This document shows positions 26,510 to 34,666 of a stretch of 64,000 nucleotides of DNA, in pieces (positions within the stretch are counted from its first letter, which is position 1; the number at the start of each line of letters is the position of its first letter). A model generated the notes under the pieces. That model did no database searches, was not told the DNA's origin, and saw only the letters and a program-made list of their open reading frames with translations. The translations under genes were made by a program, and so were the position numbers. The stretch comes from Candidatus Sumerlaeota bacterium (GTDB taxonomy: Bacteria; Sumerlaeota; Sumerlaeia; MWCT01; JAUWMI01), in NCBI GenBank assembly GCA_030613245.1, contig JAUWMI010000001.1, positions 62,001 through 126,000 of the forward strand, read 5' to 3'.

Positions 26510-27895
26510 TCACCATGTGTAGGTGTCCAATAGCCCTGCTTCCGCCATCTCTGCCCAGGACTCAAGGCGCGTTATCGCATTCTCTGCCGCTGGTCCCAGG
26601 GGGCTCGATGGGTAGAAATTCACTACCCGCTTATACGCCTTGAACGTAGCCTCCAGATTCTCCGAGGTGCGCGGCAGTACCTCATAGCACTCGCCGATGT
26701 GGTATTGCGCCTGGTCAGAAAACGGGTGGTGAGGGGATACGTCAAGACTCCGCTGATAATTGGCAATGGCCTCCTTCAGGAGACCGGGAGCAAGACCTCC
26801 CCTGGCAATTTCGTTCGCTGCTTCCTGACACAGGGCCTCCGCCTTGTCAAAGCGTGTACGCCATTCCTTCTCGACAGGATCACCGTAGGCTGCTTCGGTT
26901 TTCACCGTGAGGATGCGTGGGTGCAATGCGTTACCTTTGAGATTTCGGCCGAATACCTGGATTGTCAGCTTGGTCTTGCCGCTGAATTCCGGCCTCACAG
27001 TCAAATGTCCGGTTGACGGATCGTAGATATGTTCGACGGCGTGATCATCTACGAAGACTTGAATTGTCTCAGGCTGGAATGCCGTGCCGCCAAGACCGTC
27101 TGTAAGCTGAAAGATCAAGGCGGGATTGCTTGCACCCAGCCGCTCGTCACCTGTGGGCGTGACCAGCGTGGTCTTTGGCAAGCCGTTGCGCACGTATTCC
27201 AGAATTCCCTCATAATAGGCCTCAGCCTCCAGCTTGTTGTAGGTACGGTTCTTCAGCTGAAGTTCTGCCGCGGGATTGGTGAAGTATGCTGGCTCACCAA
27301 TAATGCCCGGAATGTGGGGATAGGTATTGCGCAGAACAGATGTGCCCCTTGGGTAGATTACCCAGTCAGAGTAAATGCCTGTGCCGGCCGCATCTTGCAG
27401 TTCGAGATTCTCGACTAGGTGGGGAAGAATCGATCGGGCCAGGTCAACGGAAGCCGGGTTCTTTGGTGCCTCGCCCCAAAAGTAGATGAGCGGAAAATTC
27501 ACATCAGGATCATGCCTGGTTCCATTGTGGTGAAGGGAGATGAAGAAATCCGCATGGTTGTTCACGGCGAGGGCAGCGCGTCCCGCGAGGTTGACGTCCG
27601 TATCGGTTTCACGAGTCATGAGCACATTCGCCCCCGCTTGGACCAGATATTTTTTCAGATACTTACCCACGCGAAGGTTAATCCATTCTTCGCGTTCTCC
27701 AGTGGGGCCCACACGGAAGGAATCGGTTCTTGTGGTTGCTCCGTGGCCCGGGTCAATGCAAATTGTGATGTCTGTGAGAGGCTTGGGCGGTGCCGCTGCT
27801 TTCGGGCAATGCCAGGAAATCGTTGCGCAGCCCAGGCTAAGACTAATAATGGCCAGTAGAACAGCAGATAAGATAACGCTGCGTTTACGGTTCAT
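26510..27895 (-). CDS. N-acetylmuramoyl-L-alanine amidase (Amidase_3) lipoprotein with TPR-like tail
   Basis: About 461 residues from ATG 27895 (AAAGGAGA eight bases upstream). The N-terminus is a lipoprotein signal ending LSLGC. The zinc amidase domain (residues about 40-240) shows DPGHGA with the first His ligand, a Glu in REEWINLRVGK, the second His in SLHHNG and a catalytic Glu in IIGEPAYF. These match the AmiC/CwlV family, which cuts the bond between MurNAc and the stem peptide. A beta-sandwich-like segment and a C-terminal helical repeat (residues 350-450, TPR-like, YqhA/Yfio-type spacing) follow. It is the first gene of a two-gene leftward operon with the NagZ-like enzyme. Confidence 0.88.
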   Translation of the reverse strand: MNRKRSVILSAVLLAIISLSLGCATISWHCPKAAAPPKPLTDITICIDPGHGATTRTDSFRVGPTGEREEWINLRVGKYLKKYLVQAGANVLMTRETDTDVNLAGRAALAVNNHADFFISLHHNGTRHDPDVNFPLIYFWGEAPKNPASVDLARSILPHLVENLELQDAAGTGIYSDWVIYPRGTSVLRNTYPHIPGIIGEPAYFTNPAAELQLKNRTYNKLEAEAYYEGILEYVRNGLPKTTLVTPTGDERLGASNPALIFQLTDGLGGTAFQPETIQVFVDDHAVEHIYDPSTGHLTVRPEFSGKTKLTIQVFGRNLKGNALHPRILTVKTEAAYGDPVEKEWRTRFDKAEALCQEAANEIARGGLAPGLLKEAIANYQRSLDVSPHHPFSDQAQYHIGECYEVLPRTSENLEATFKAYKRVVNFYPSSPLGPAAENAITRLESWAEMAEAGLLDTYTW

Positions 27896-28109
27896 GGGCC
27901 AAATCTCCTTTCCCTTCAAGAATGAACATGCTGCATCAGGTATTTTGGATTTTCATTAAGGCCAGACGCGAGAGCGACACAGTTGCATTGCAGCAATGCG
28001 GCGCCAAAGAATCTTCACTCTATGGTAAGCAACCAATTTCGCTACCGCTTAGCAAGGGGGATACAGCAAAGTCAAGCAGATTACTTACGCCTGGTCAGCA
28101 AATCGTGTG

Positions 28110-30725
28110 TTATGGGATCAATTGCCATTCCGTAAAAAGCGATGCATCATTGCCCGTGCCGATTCCAGGTGTCCATTCCATCCAGCCGCGCCGTCCGCCG
28201 CCGTCATTGTCGTTCAACAGAAATGTAAAGCCGAAGCGAGAGCCGGGAACAAACTCCAGTGGCGCGAGGCACTCTTTGGGTATTCGGGCTTCGTAGACCG
28301 TATGCATTGCATCAAGGCGTGTAATGGCAATCTCAATTTGCGGGACAGCGTCGGGTTTAAGGTCGCCACCTTTCCATCGAAACGCTTCCGGGCCGCGTTT
28401 TGTCAGACTGAGCCCATAGACGTAATGGCCCGGGTCATCGGGTACGCTGCCTTTTGCGTTGGCACAGTCAAAGCCAAGTTGAAAATTGTCGCCCTGCCAG
28501 ACCAGTGTTCCCTCGTGCGGTTGAAAGAACATATTATCCGTCACCAGCGCTCCGAAGTAGAAGTTCTGATCGTCCCATAGTGTTGCAACTCTGGCACTCA
28601 GGTTCCAATCCATCCATGGCACGAGACCAACCGCCTGGCTTGAATCATTCAGATACACGAAGCGCGCATGGTGCCAGTCGCTGAGCTCGCCGTCAATTTT
28701 TGGAGACCCCTTTGCGGCAACGTTCTCTGTCAGCACGCGACGTTTCTGCGTGCTGCTACCGTCGGCACACACCAGCTCGGCCTCCACTGGATATTGATTG
28801 TCTGGGCTGGCTTCCATGCGGGTGAATTGAAACTCAAGCACTGTACTGGCCAGCGGCTCGAGATGATCGAACGATTGCCATTCTTCTTTTAACTCCCACC
28901 CCGGCGGAGGAATCAGCCGGACATTTCCACTGATTGCCTGGCGGCCAGCACTGGTTACTTGCACACGCACTGGTGGAAGCTCTGCCAGACTTCCTTTCAG
29001 GGGTAAAATATCCACGCTAAACGGTGCAATGCCGACAATTTTGCCTTGGCCGAGCAAGCCCGCCAGCGCAGAAACCGCTAGCCCCGGCGCATCAATGTAA
29101 ACTGGATCTGCACGAAGGGGAATCGCCCAGGCTCGAGATGCTCTTACGATACTCCAGAGGCGCTTCTGCGCACCAATGGGATTCCCCATGAGGTCAAAGA
29201 CCGCAGTCTTCTTCGGCAGATGAACGTGCAGCGCTCCGTTGCTCGAGCTGCTCCATACCACGGCACGCGAGGCGGCGTTTTGGGAGAACAAGTAACATCG
29301 AACGTCCTTCCCCAGGCGTAGCTCACTTTCGTATTTCCATCCCTCGAGAAAATGAACCATCGCAGCGTAGGCTCCATAGGCGATCTTAGGCGTGAAATCC
29401 TCGCGATTCAGCAGACCAAATTCCTCGCGGGTTTTGTCGCGCTGATCATTCATAAAGTTGTACCAGAGCACCTTGTCCATCCCACTCGCCGAGGCGAGAA
29501 CATAGGAGCGCACAAGAAAATAGGCCTGCAGCTGCTGCTTGGCAAGCGTGTTGTCCGTTGGCCATCCCATCTCGGTGATCCACAAGGGTACTTGAATGTT
29601 GCGATCGCGGAAAAATGTGACGGTACTCTGCATATGCTTATCAAGTTGGCCATCTTCGGGACTGCGTGGCGGACAGTAGTAATGAGGTGCTACGCCATCG
29701 AAGATGTCTTTACCAGCTACATCCAGCACTGTGCTATCGAACTTCTGGTCGCAATTGGAAAAAAAGATCGTGCACTCCGGATCCGCCTCTCTTGCTGCCT
29801 GAGATGCAACTTTCAGAAGGTGGGCGAATTGTTCAGCCGTGCCGAACCAGAATGTTGCAGGTTCGTTCCAGATTTCCCAGTGCCGGATGCCGTAGCCGTT
29901 GTTCCAGTCGTTTTCCTGGGCAAAGATTCCATTGGGTTTGTAACGAGCAACCACCTGCTTTACGTAATTGGCAAAGCCCTCATATGATTTCTGAGAGAGC
30001 GGCTCTGTCCATTGGCTCCAGTAATCCAAAAGTCCGATAATCAGAATGTGATTTTCGCGACAGGCCAGCACGGTGCGGTCAAATTTCTCCCACTCCCATT
30101 GGCCAGGTTTAGGCTCGCACAGGCTCCAGAGCAGCTCGTCACGGTCGTATGCCGCGCCTAGAAGCGCCTGAAGACGCGCACCTTTTTTCAATTCATCTGG
30201 ATTGAACCGGACCGCAAAATAGCTGCCTATGCCAAAGCGAGAGTCTGGCCGAAAGTCACGAAGCGTTACATCAGGGATGATGCCAAATGAGGTCTCTTCC
30301 GTAGCTACGGTTCCGCCCTTATCGTTGACAAACGTTCCAGTCACCCGAAAAATTCCCAGCTGCCGAATCGGAAGCCTGAGTGTACGTCGTACTACACCCT
30401 CGGCGTTCTGCATCCGTGGTACGCTTCGCCAGAACTCATACCACTTTTTCTGGAAATAGACGGTTTTTTTGAGCACGTCTTCCCCTGTGTAATCAGTAAC
30501 AGAAAAGCGAAGGTAACGAATTTGCCTTATCTCATGTGGATCAGTGAGCCGCACTTCCAGCCGGATGTCATCTCCTGGAAGTATCACGCTGAGATTTTCC
30601 TGTCCCAGCACTGCCAGACGCCCAGCCTCGGCATTGCATAGGCCCAGGAAGAGCAAGCAGGCAGTCCAAAGAACGGGGGAGAGGATGCTCTGCAGGTAAC
30701 GCGGCGATGTTTTAGGAGAGGTCAT
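28110..30725 (-). CDS. Exported TIM-barrel glycoside hydrolase-like protein with CBM9-like module
   Basis: About 871 residues from ATG 30725; GTG 30746 is an alternative with no better ribosome site. A signal peptide ends near AEAG. Residues about 35-150 form a beta domain. A TIM barrel follows, with HWEIWNEPATFW, whose Glu is the expected acid/base of clan GH-A, and LWITEMGWPT, whose Glu is the expected nucleophile. Beta domains come next, and the last 180 residues (KIDGELSDW ... FYFGALVTDN) match a CBM9-type carbohydrate-binding module. It resembles GH39/GH5-like enzymes but I cannot fix the family or substrate. A 214-base gap separates it from the amidase gene. Confidence 0.78.
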   Translation of the reverse strand: MTSPKTSPRYLQSILSPVLWTACLLFLGLCNAEAGRLAVLGQENLSVILPGDDIRLEVRLTDPHEIRQIRYLRFSVTDYTGEDVLKKTVYFQKKWYEFWRSVPRMQNAEGVVRRTLRLPIRQLGIFRVTGTFVNDKGGTVATEETSFGIIPDVTLRDFRPDSRFGIGSYFAVRFNPDELKKGARLQALLGAAYDRDELLWSLCEPKPGQWEWEKFDRTVLACRENHILIIGLLDYWSQWTEPLSQKSYEGFANYVKQVVARYKPNGIFAQENDWNNGYGIRHWEIWNEPATFWFGTAEQFAHLLKVASQAAREADPECTIFFSNCDQKFDSTVLDVAGKDIFDGVAPHYYCPPRSPEDGQLDKHMQSTVTFFRDRNIQVPLWITEMGWPTDNTLAKQQLQAYFLVRSYVLASASGMDKVLWYNFMNDQRDKTREEFGLLNREDFTPKIAYGAYAAMVHFLEGWKYESELRLGKDVRCYLFSQNAASRAVVWSSSSNGALHVHLPKKTAVFDLMGNPIGAQKRLWSIVRASRAWAIPLRADPVYIDAPGLAVSALAGLLGQGKIVGIAPFSVDILPLKGSLAELPPVRVQVTSAGRQAISGNVRLIPPPGWELKEEWQSFDHLEPLASTVLEFQFTRMEASPDNQYPVEAELVCADGSSTQKRRVLTENVAAKGSPKIDGELSDWHHARFVYLNDSSQAVGLVPWMDWNLSARVATLWDDQNFYFGALVTDNMFFQPHEGTLVWQGDNFQLGFDCANAKGSVPDDPGHYVYGLSLTKRGPEAFRWKGGDLKPDAVPQIEIAITRLDAMHTVYEARIPKECLAPLEFVPGSRFGFTFLLNDNDGGGRRGWMEWTPGIGTGNDASLFTEWQLIP

Positions 30726-30866
30726 GCGTATTTCTCTTAAAGCCACTAGACAGTTATCTCAGCGTGATTGGCTAGCATTCGCCATGGCACTGTGGGGACC
30801 AGGCAACTACTTGTCTAAACGGAACCCCCCCCAGGTCATGCGCTATCTTTATTCCTTCACAAACAG

Positions 30867-30895
30867 AGAAAGGGGAAGTTCGCCTTCCCCTTTCT
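30867..30895 (-). terminator. Hairpin terminator downstream of the truncated lectin-like gene
   Basis: A perfect 12-base inverted repeat (AGAAAGGGGAAG at 30867-30878; CTTCCCCTTTCT at 30884-30895) with a TTCGC loop lies 38 bases past the leftward stop codon. The minus strand then reads CTGTTTGTG, a weak T tract, so termination efficiency is uncertain. Confidence 0.55.
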
Positions 30896-30932
30896 ATTAC
30901 TGCTGCTATACCATATCAATCGAGGGTTATGC

Positions 30933-32046
30933 TTACTCGTAGAGGTTCCACTCCGCACTGTCAACCGTCATCGGGGTATAGCTGTAAACACGAATGTAGT
31001 CCCAATCTACGGTTCTCGTCTGCCACTGAGCAAGCCTGAACCAACCTTCAGTGAAGTCTGCATTGTTGGCTGACAACGAGGCGATGTCGCTCCCACCCTC
31101 TGTGGAGCCAACGTTAGCCACAATGCTGGATCCATAAACGAAGAGCGTAATGTAGATCTCCTGGCCCGTGGTAAAGGTCACAGGCACAGGCCCGGCCAGA
31201 GTGGCAAAGTCGCCGCCTCCATAGCGAAGCCGGATGTTCGTGGGCGTTGTATCCGGATATGCGGTTCCAAAGGTCAGCCCATAGCCCCAATAGCCGCTTC
31301 CATTTTCCAGACCGCCTCGGAAGTATAGCGAGGTGTTCGCTTCCTCAGTTACGGGATGGCTGGCAAGGTCAGAGAGCTTGAGTTTGGCGCGAGCTTCGAA
31401 ATTGCCAGTGGTGAACCTCGATCCCAGTGAAATAGCCTGATCGGTTGAGGGATCACCCAGATCGGCACTTAAATTGAGGAACCCACCCGACAGAGAGGGA
31501 GTATCCTGAGCATAGGCAAGTCCGGCTACAGCCCAGATGGTGTCATCAATCGTATCGCCGGTAAAATCGTCGCTGAAAATCAACGTATCGCTGCCATCGC
31601 GTACCTCCACATAGTCAAAGTCCGCAGCCTTCATATTCCACAGGGTGAGTCGCATTCGGCCGGTACTATGTGCCGAGTCAGAGAAGCTCACCAATGCAAG
31701 ATCCTGGGCATCCTTGCTGGTCCCCAACTTGTAGGTAAAACTAGAGCCAGAGGCGATAATGGTCATATGTACCGTCTGACCGGCAGTCAGCGAACTTGAG
31801 CAGTTCTGCTCACCTAACACGGTCCAGGTTTGTGCCTCGCGCGCCTTGATTTTGGAGACTGGATTATTCGATTCCACGGTCCAGATTTCGAAGCAATAGG
31901 ACCTGGCGTCTGACCTTTCACGGATGCGGATGCCAACGTTGGCTTGGTCAATGTCAGTGCGATTGCGAGTAATGTCGGTCAACTTAATCCCCGCATAAAT
32001 CGTGACGTCTGTGTAAGGGGGTGGTTGGTTTGGCAAAGCGCGATTT
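30933..32046 (-). pseudogene. 5'-truncated lectin-like surface protein gene, cut by the prophage
   Basis: The frame encodes about 370 residues with no signal peptide and no credible start; the best is a TTG at 32036, and the frame stays open to 32196 inside phage DNA. Two similar concanavalin-like beta-sandwich domains are visible. The second is complete, from FSDDFTGDTIDD to WDYIRVY. The first begins abruptly at YTDVTIYAGIKL, which aligns with the middle of the second (NFEARAKLKL), so about 50 residues of its start are missing. Both end in 'G..RL..W....DFDYV/WDYI'. The missing 5' end should lie beyond the right end of the prophage. The gene probably encoded an exported adhesin or carbohydrate-binding protein. 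Confidence 0.72.
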
Positions 32047-32265
32047 TGAATGTTGTGTGTTGAGCCATAAGGAGTTAGGGTCGAAAATGGGCGATTCGAC
32101 TTTTGTCCAAAATGTCCTGAATGGGTGAAGAAAAGGTTAAATCTGTACAGTGGTTTGGCAAATTTAACAAGCGTTGAATGGGCTTTTAAAAACGTTTAAA
32201 CGTCGTTCAATACTGGACTTAGCGAGCAAAGAGGCTCGAACAGACCGCTCGCATGGGCTCCAGCA
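32047..32265. other. Prophage left-end region with candidate transposase-binding sites
   Basis: This 219-base gap has no gene. It contains the motif AATGGG(C/T) three times (32086-32092, 32120-32126, 32177-32183), an inverted repeat GTCGAA/TTCGAC at 32080-32100, and TTAAACG at 32196-32202 next to a related TTAAAAACG. Mu-type ends carry several transposase-binding sites in the first 200 bases, so the triplet is a candidate. Confirmation needs the right end, which is not in the window. Confidence 0.4.
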
Positions 32266-32709
32266 CTATTTTGCAAGCTCATACCAGCCAGTTGCCTTCA
32301 GATAATCCCCATCCTTGATACGGTACCGGAATTTCATGCTGCTTCCTTTGCTCAACTTAACATAAAATACATAGCGGAATTTCACGAACTTGTTGTCTAG
32401 CAAGAACTCCTCTCTTTTCAGCGTTTTGCGCGCCCCGCGTCCCTCGAACCGCATTATGGCAAGATACGTGACATAAGCGGTTTCATAGTCCTCTTCCTTG
32501 ATCTCAAGCTCACTACCTGCGGGCAACCGTGTGAAGGTTGTGTATTCCCGCATCTCGCATCCGTGCAGGATCGTGCCCACGCGCTTACCGTCGACATAGA
32601 CGCTAGGGCAGTTCGGCTCTTTGCCTTGCCGCGCGAGTGCCAGGAAGGCCATAAGGCAAATCCCGATTGCAAGAACAAACAAGATTTTAGACTGCTTTAT
32701 TCGATTCAT
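32266..32709 (-). CDS. Exported phage protein of unknown function, lysogenic-operon copy
   Basis: 147 residues with a strong ribosome site (GGGAGGGATAG before ATG). The N-terminus is a signal peptide or anchor (basic, then FVLAIGICLMAFLALA). The mature part has two cysteines in CPSVYVDGKRVG ... GCEMREYTTFTRLP, then EDYETAY and a C-terminal MKFRYRIKDGDYLKATGWYE. The gene at 38907 encodes a clear paralogue with the same blocks. I do not recognise the family. It lies directly downstream of the repressor on the same strand, so it is probably expressed in the lysogen and may change the host envelope (lysogenic conversion). Function is inference only. Confidence 0.8.
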   Translation of the reverse strand: MNRIKQSKILFVLAIGICLMAFLALARQGKEPNCPSVYVDGKRVGTILHGCEMREYTTFTRLPAGSELEIKEEDYETAYVTYLAIMRFEGRGARKTLKREEFLLDNKFVKFRYVFYVKLSKGSSMKFRYRIKDGDYLKATGWYELAK

Positions 32710-32756
32710 TTGACTATCCCTCCCTTTAAATATTATCTAAAATAGTAAACCCCATA

Positions 32757-33524
32757 TCAATCCGGGGACCAGAAGACGAGGATTACGCGGCCCAGGATCT
32801 GGACGTCCGGGCCGACCGGAATCGGTGCAAAGTCAGGATTGATCGATGTAAGAAGCATTTTCCGTGCCTGAATCACCAGCCGTTTTATAAGACATTCCTC
32901 TTCAATTTTTGCAACAACCAATTTCCTCCTCAATAACCCAGGTTCCGTCTGGCTCAGGTCCACAATACATATGGAGCCTTCGGGCATAGTCGGAGCCATG
33001 CTTTCGCCTTTGAGAATCAAGGCGGCCAGTTTGTGCTTCCTGGACCTGGAAGGGAGCCCGGCCAGAGGCCAGACAATGCGAGTCTTTATCTTATCATCCA
33101 TGGCAGTTGGAGTCCCGGCGCCGACGGGTGAGGCCATGAACGGTATGGAGACTACCGGGCTTTCATGAACTTGAGGCGATAACGTGACCCTGTGCTTTCT
33201 GCGACGTGGGATGCGAATGATATAAGCATCGCCAGAGACGGTGACTTCAGGGGCGGTCTCGGCAACCGCCCCAGGCTGTGACTGAGCCTGCCTTTCCTTT
33301 GGGCCCTCGCCATAGAGAAGCCAGCCTATATTAATGTTAAAGGCGTCCGAGATAGCCTGCAGGAGCTTCCGGCTGGGTGGCGCGGCGCTTCGCTCGACTT
33401 TACTGAGGTGATTCGGAGTAATGCCAAGCTGTTTTGCAGATAGCTCCTGGCTGAGGTGTCCCCTGGCTTCTCGAATTCTTCTGCCTACTGATTTAAGGGT
33501 ATCCTTCATTCCCGAAACACCCAC
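32757..33524 (-). CDS. Phage repressor, HTH plus S24 self-cleaving peptidase domain
   Basis: 255 residues from GTG 33524, which has GGGGA upstream; ATG 33509 is an alternative. Residues about 12-75 form an XRE-type helix-turn-helix (LSAKQLGITPNHLSKVE). A linker is followed by a LexA/CI-like peptidase domain: cleavage site Ala-Gly in ASPVGAGTP, catalytic serine in LKGESMAP and a lysine in ECLIKRLV. Such repressors hold the prophage silent and are cleaved during RecA-dependent SOS induction, unlike Mu c, which is controlled by Clp. Induction should therefore depend on DNA damage. It diverges from the Ner-like gene across a shared control region. Confidence 0.88.
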   Translation of the reverse strand: MGVSGMKDTLKSVGRRIREARGHLSQELSAKQLGITPNHLSKVERSAAPPSRKLLQAISDAFNINIGWLLYGEGPKERQAQSQPGAVAETAPEVTVSGDAYIIRIPRRRKHRVTLSPQVHESPVVSIPFMASPVGAGTPTAMDDKIKTRIVWPLAGLPSRSRKHKLAALILKGESMAPTMPEGSICIVDLSQTEPGLLRRKLVVAKIEEECLIKRLVIQARKMLLTSINPDFAPIPVGPDVQILGRVILVFWSPD

Positions 33525-33557
33525 TCAAAAAATCCCCGAAAACTAATCATTTTCTGC

Positions 33558-33586
33558 TTGACAAGCCTTCTGCCTGTCTGCTAAAT
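33558..33586 (+). promoter_or_regulatory. Early rightward promoter of the prophage
   Basis: A consensus -35 TTGACA (33558-33563), a 17-base spacer and a weak -10 CTAAAT (33581-33586) lie in the divergent control region between the repressor and the Ner-like gene. The weak -10 and a nearby dyad suit a regulated early promoter. Confidence 0.5.
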
Positions 33587-33594
33587 GTTGTTCC

Positions 33595-33608
33595 GTTAAT
33601 TCTAATTA
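33595..33608. promoter_or_regulatory. Palindromic operator candidate
   Basis: TTAATT-CT-AATTAA is a near-perfect dyad just downstream of the presumed early promoter -10. Its position suits binding by the phage repressor or the Ner-like protein. No second identical copy was found in the control region. Confidence 0.4.
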
Positions 33609-33668
33609 ATGGATTCATACATCATGCGTCAAGGCGAAATCAAGAGAAAAAGCAGGAGAAGTCGAGAA

Positions 33669-33905
33669 ATGAGGCAGACGAAGGCGAAGGCAGCTCTGAA
33701 GAAGGCGGGAGTCAGTCAGGCAGACATTGCTCGAATGCTGGGGATTAACAGGCCAATAGTCTGCGACGCGGTAAAGGAAGGCAAGAGCTGCGTTATCGGC
33801 AGTAGGCTTTACCAGGCCAGGGCAAAGATTTGCGAGGCAACGGGGAAGAAGATGGAGGAGCTCTGGCCGGTGGGGAAAAGGAACCATCGTTCTGCGGCGA
33901 AATAA
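33669..33905 (+). CDS. Ner-like small HTH regulator
   Basis: 78 residues from ATG 33669, chosen because AGGAG sits ten bases upstream; longer in-frame starts at 33609 and 33624 lack ribosome sites. The helix-turn-helix is VSQADIARMLGINRPIVCDAV, with GINRP and a conserved second helix as in Ner and SfsB-type regulators. In Mu, Ner is the first early protein and shuts down the repressor and early promoters. Position, size and orientation here match that role. The C-terminus is basic. Alternative: a Cro-like repressor of different ancestry. Confidence 0.75.
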   Translation: MRQTKAKAALKKAGVSQADIARMLGINRPIVCDAVKEGKSCVIGSRLYQARAKICEATGKKMEELWPVGKRNHRSAAK

Positions 33906-33906
33906 A

Positions 33907-33926
33907 GGGCAATTCACGAATTGCCC
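33907..33926. promoter_or_regulatory. Perfect dyad between the Ner-like and nuclease genes
   Basis: GGGCAATTC (33907-33915) and GAATTGCCC (33918-33926) are perfect inverted repeats separated by two bases. It begins at the stop codon of the Ner-like gene. With a two-base loop it is more likely a protein-binding site than an RNA hairpin. Confidence 0.45.
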
Positions 33927-33944
33927 CCACTAAACGGTTGGGCG

Positions 33945-34580
33945 ATGAAGAGACAATTCCTCAATGTGCTTAAAGAGAATGGAGTCAGTGCCCGTGATGT
34001 TTTAATGGGACTGGGCATTCAGTCATTAACCAGAATTGAGATAAGACGGATTGCCGAGGGCATTGATCCGACGCCGATAGAAGCGCGGAAGATACTGAAG
34101 GCCCTGGGGCTTCCAGTAAGGCTTGCCAGTAAATGCAGGCTGCGTAGGCCTGCGAGCCAGTACAGGAGCCATGCGGAGCGACGGTTCGCAATCAAAATGC
34201 GGCTGCGCGGGTTGACGATGATACCACAACCGCGGGCGTTCAAGGTTGGAGTGACAACCTGGACGCCCGATTTTTATTGTCCGGAGCTGGACATTTACTA
34301 TGAAGTCGTGGGCACTAGCCAGGCCTGGTCGCAGAGCAGGGAGAAGATCCAGGCAGTGAGGGCGGCATATTCGAAGATACGGATCAACGTTGTCAATGCC
34401 AGGGGCCTGGAGCTAAGAGGGACGCCAAACAGAATGCAGGCCGGAGCAGCCCGAAAGGCCAGGAAGGCACTCCTGGTACTGAATGCTTTTGGGATCAAGA
34501 AGGACGAGATGCCGGCAGTCCTGGCAGAAGCAAGCAGGCTGGTACAGCGCAAGCTGATTACTCAAATGGTTGCAAAATGA
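33945..34580 (+). CDS. Putative PD-(D/E)XK nuclease-fold protein with N-terminal DNA-binding region
   Basis: About 211 residues from ATG 33945. Residues 1-65 are helical and basic (VSARDVLMGLGIQSLTRIE; TPIEARKILKALG), like a DNA-binding HTH. Residues about 75-165 resemble the core of VSR/DUF559-type nucleases: HAERRFAIKMR with a possible first acidic residue, TPDFYCPELDIYYEVVG with Asp and Glu in the order expected for PD-(D/E)XK, then KIQAVRAAYSKIRINVVNA. The usual Lys after the second acidic residue is Val here, so catalysis is uncertain. It sits directly before the transposase gene, recalling TnsA beside TnsB in Tn7. A nuclease partner in transposition is inference. Confidence 0.6.
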   Translation: MKRQFLNVLKENGVSARDVLMGLGIQSLTRIEIRRIAEGIDPTPIEARKILKALGLPVRLASKCRLRRPASQYRSHAERRFAIKMRLRGLTMIPQPRAFKVGVTTWTPDFYCPELDIYYEVVGTSQAWSQSREKIQAVRAAYSKIRINVVNARGLELRGTPNRMQAGAARKARKALLVLNAFGIKKDEMPAVLAEASRLVQRKLITQMVAK

Positions 34581-34632
34581 TTGGTGCATTTATTGGTGCA
34601 TTTATTGGTGCAAAAGGGAATATATTGGTGCA
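34581..34632. repeat. TTGGTGCA iterons upstream of the transposase gene
   Basis: Four exact TTGGTGCA octamers start at 34581, 34593, 34605 and 34625. The first three form perfect 12-base tandem units (ATTGGTGCATTT), close to helical repeat. A degenerate TGGTTGCA precedes them. They lie between the nuclease stop and the transposase start. They could bind the transposase (like the Mu internal enhancer), the Ner-like protein or a regulator. They are too short and few for a CRISPR. Confidence 0.7.
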
Positions 34633-34666
34633 ATGATGCTAAAGACTGATACTGCGAGGCTTAGAA

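Noticed and set aside
1-32046. tRNA, rRNA or CRISPR in the host part
   Set aside because: I looked for cloverleaf-type TTCGA arms, rRNA blocks and regular repeats and saw none that I could support.
34581-34632. TTGGTGCA repeats as a CRISPR array
   Set aside because: The units are 8-12 bases with almost no spacers and there are no cas genes nearby.
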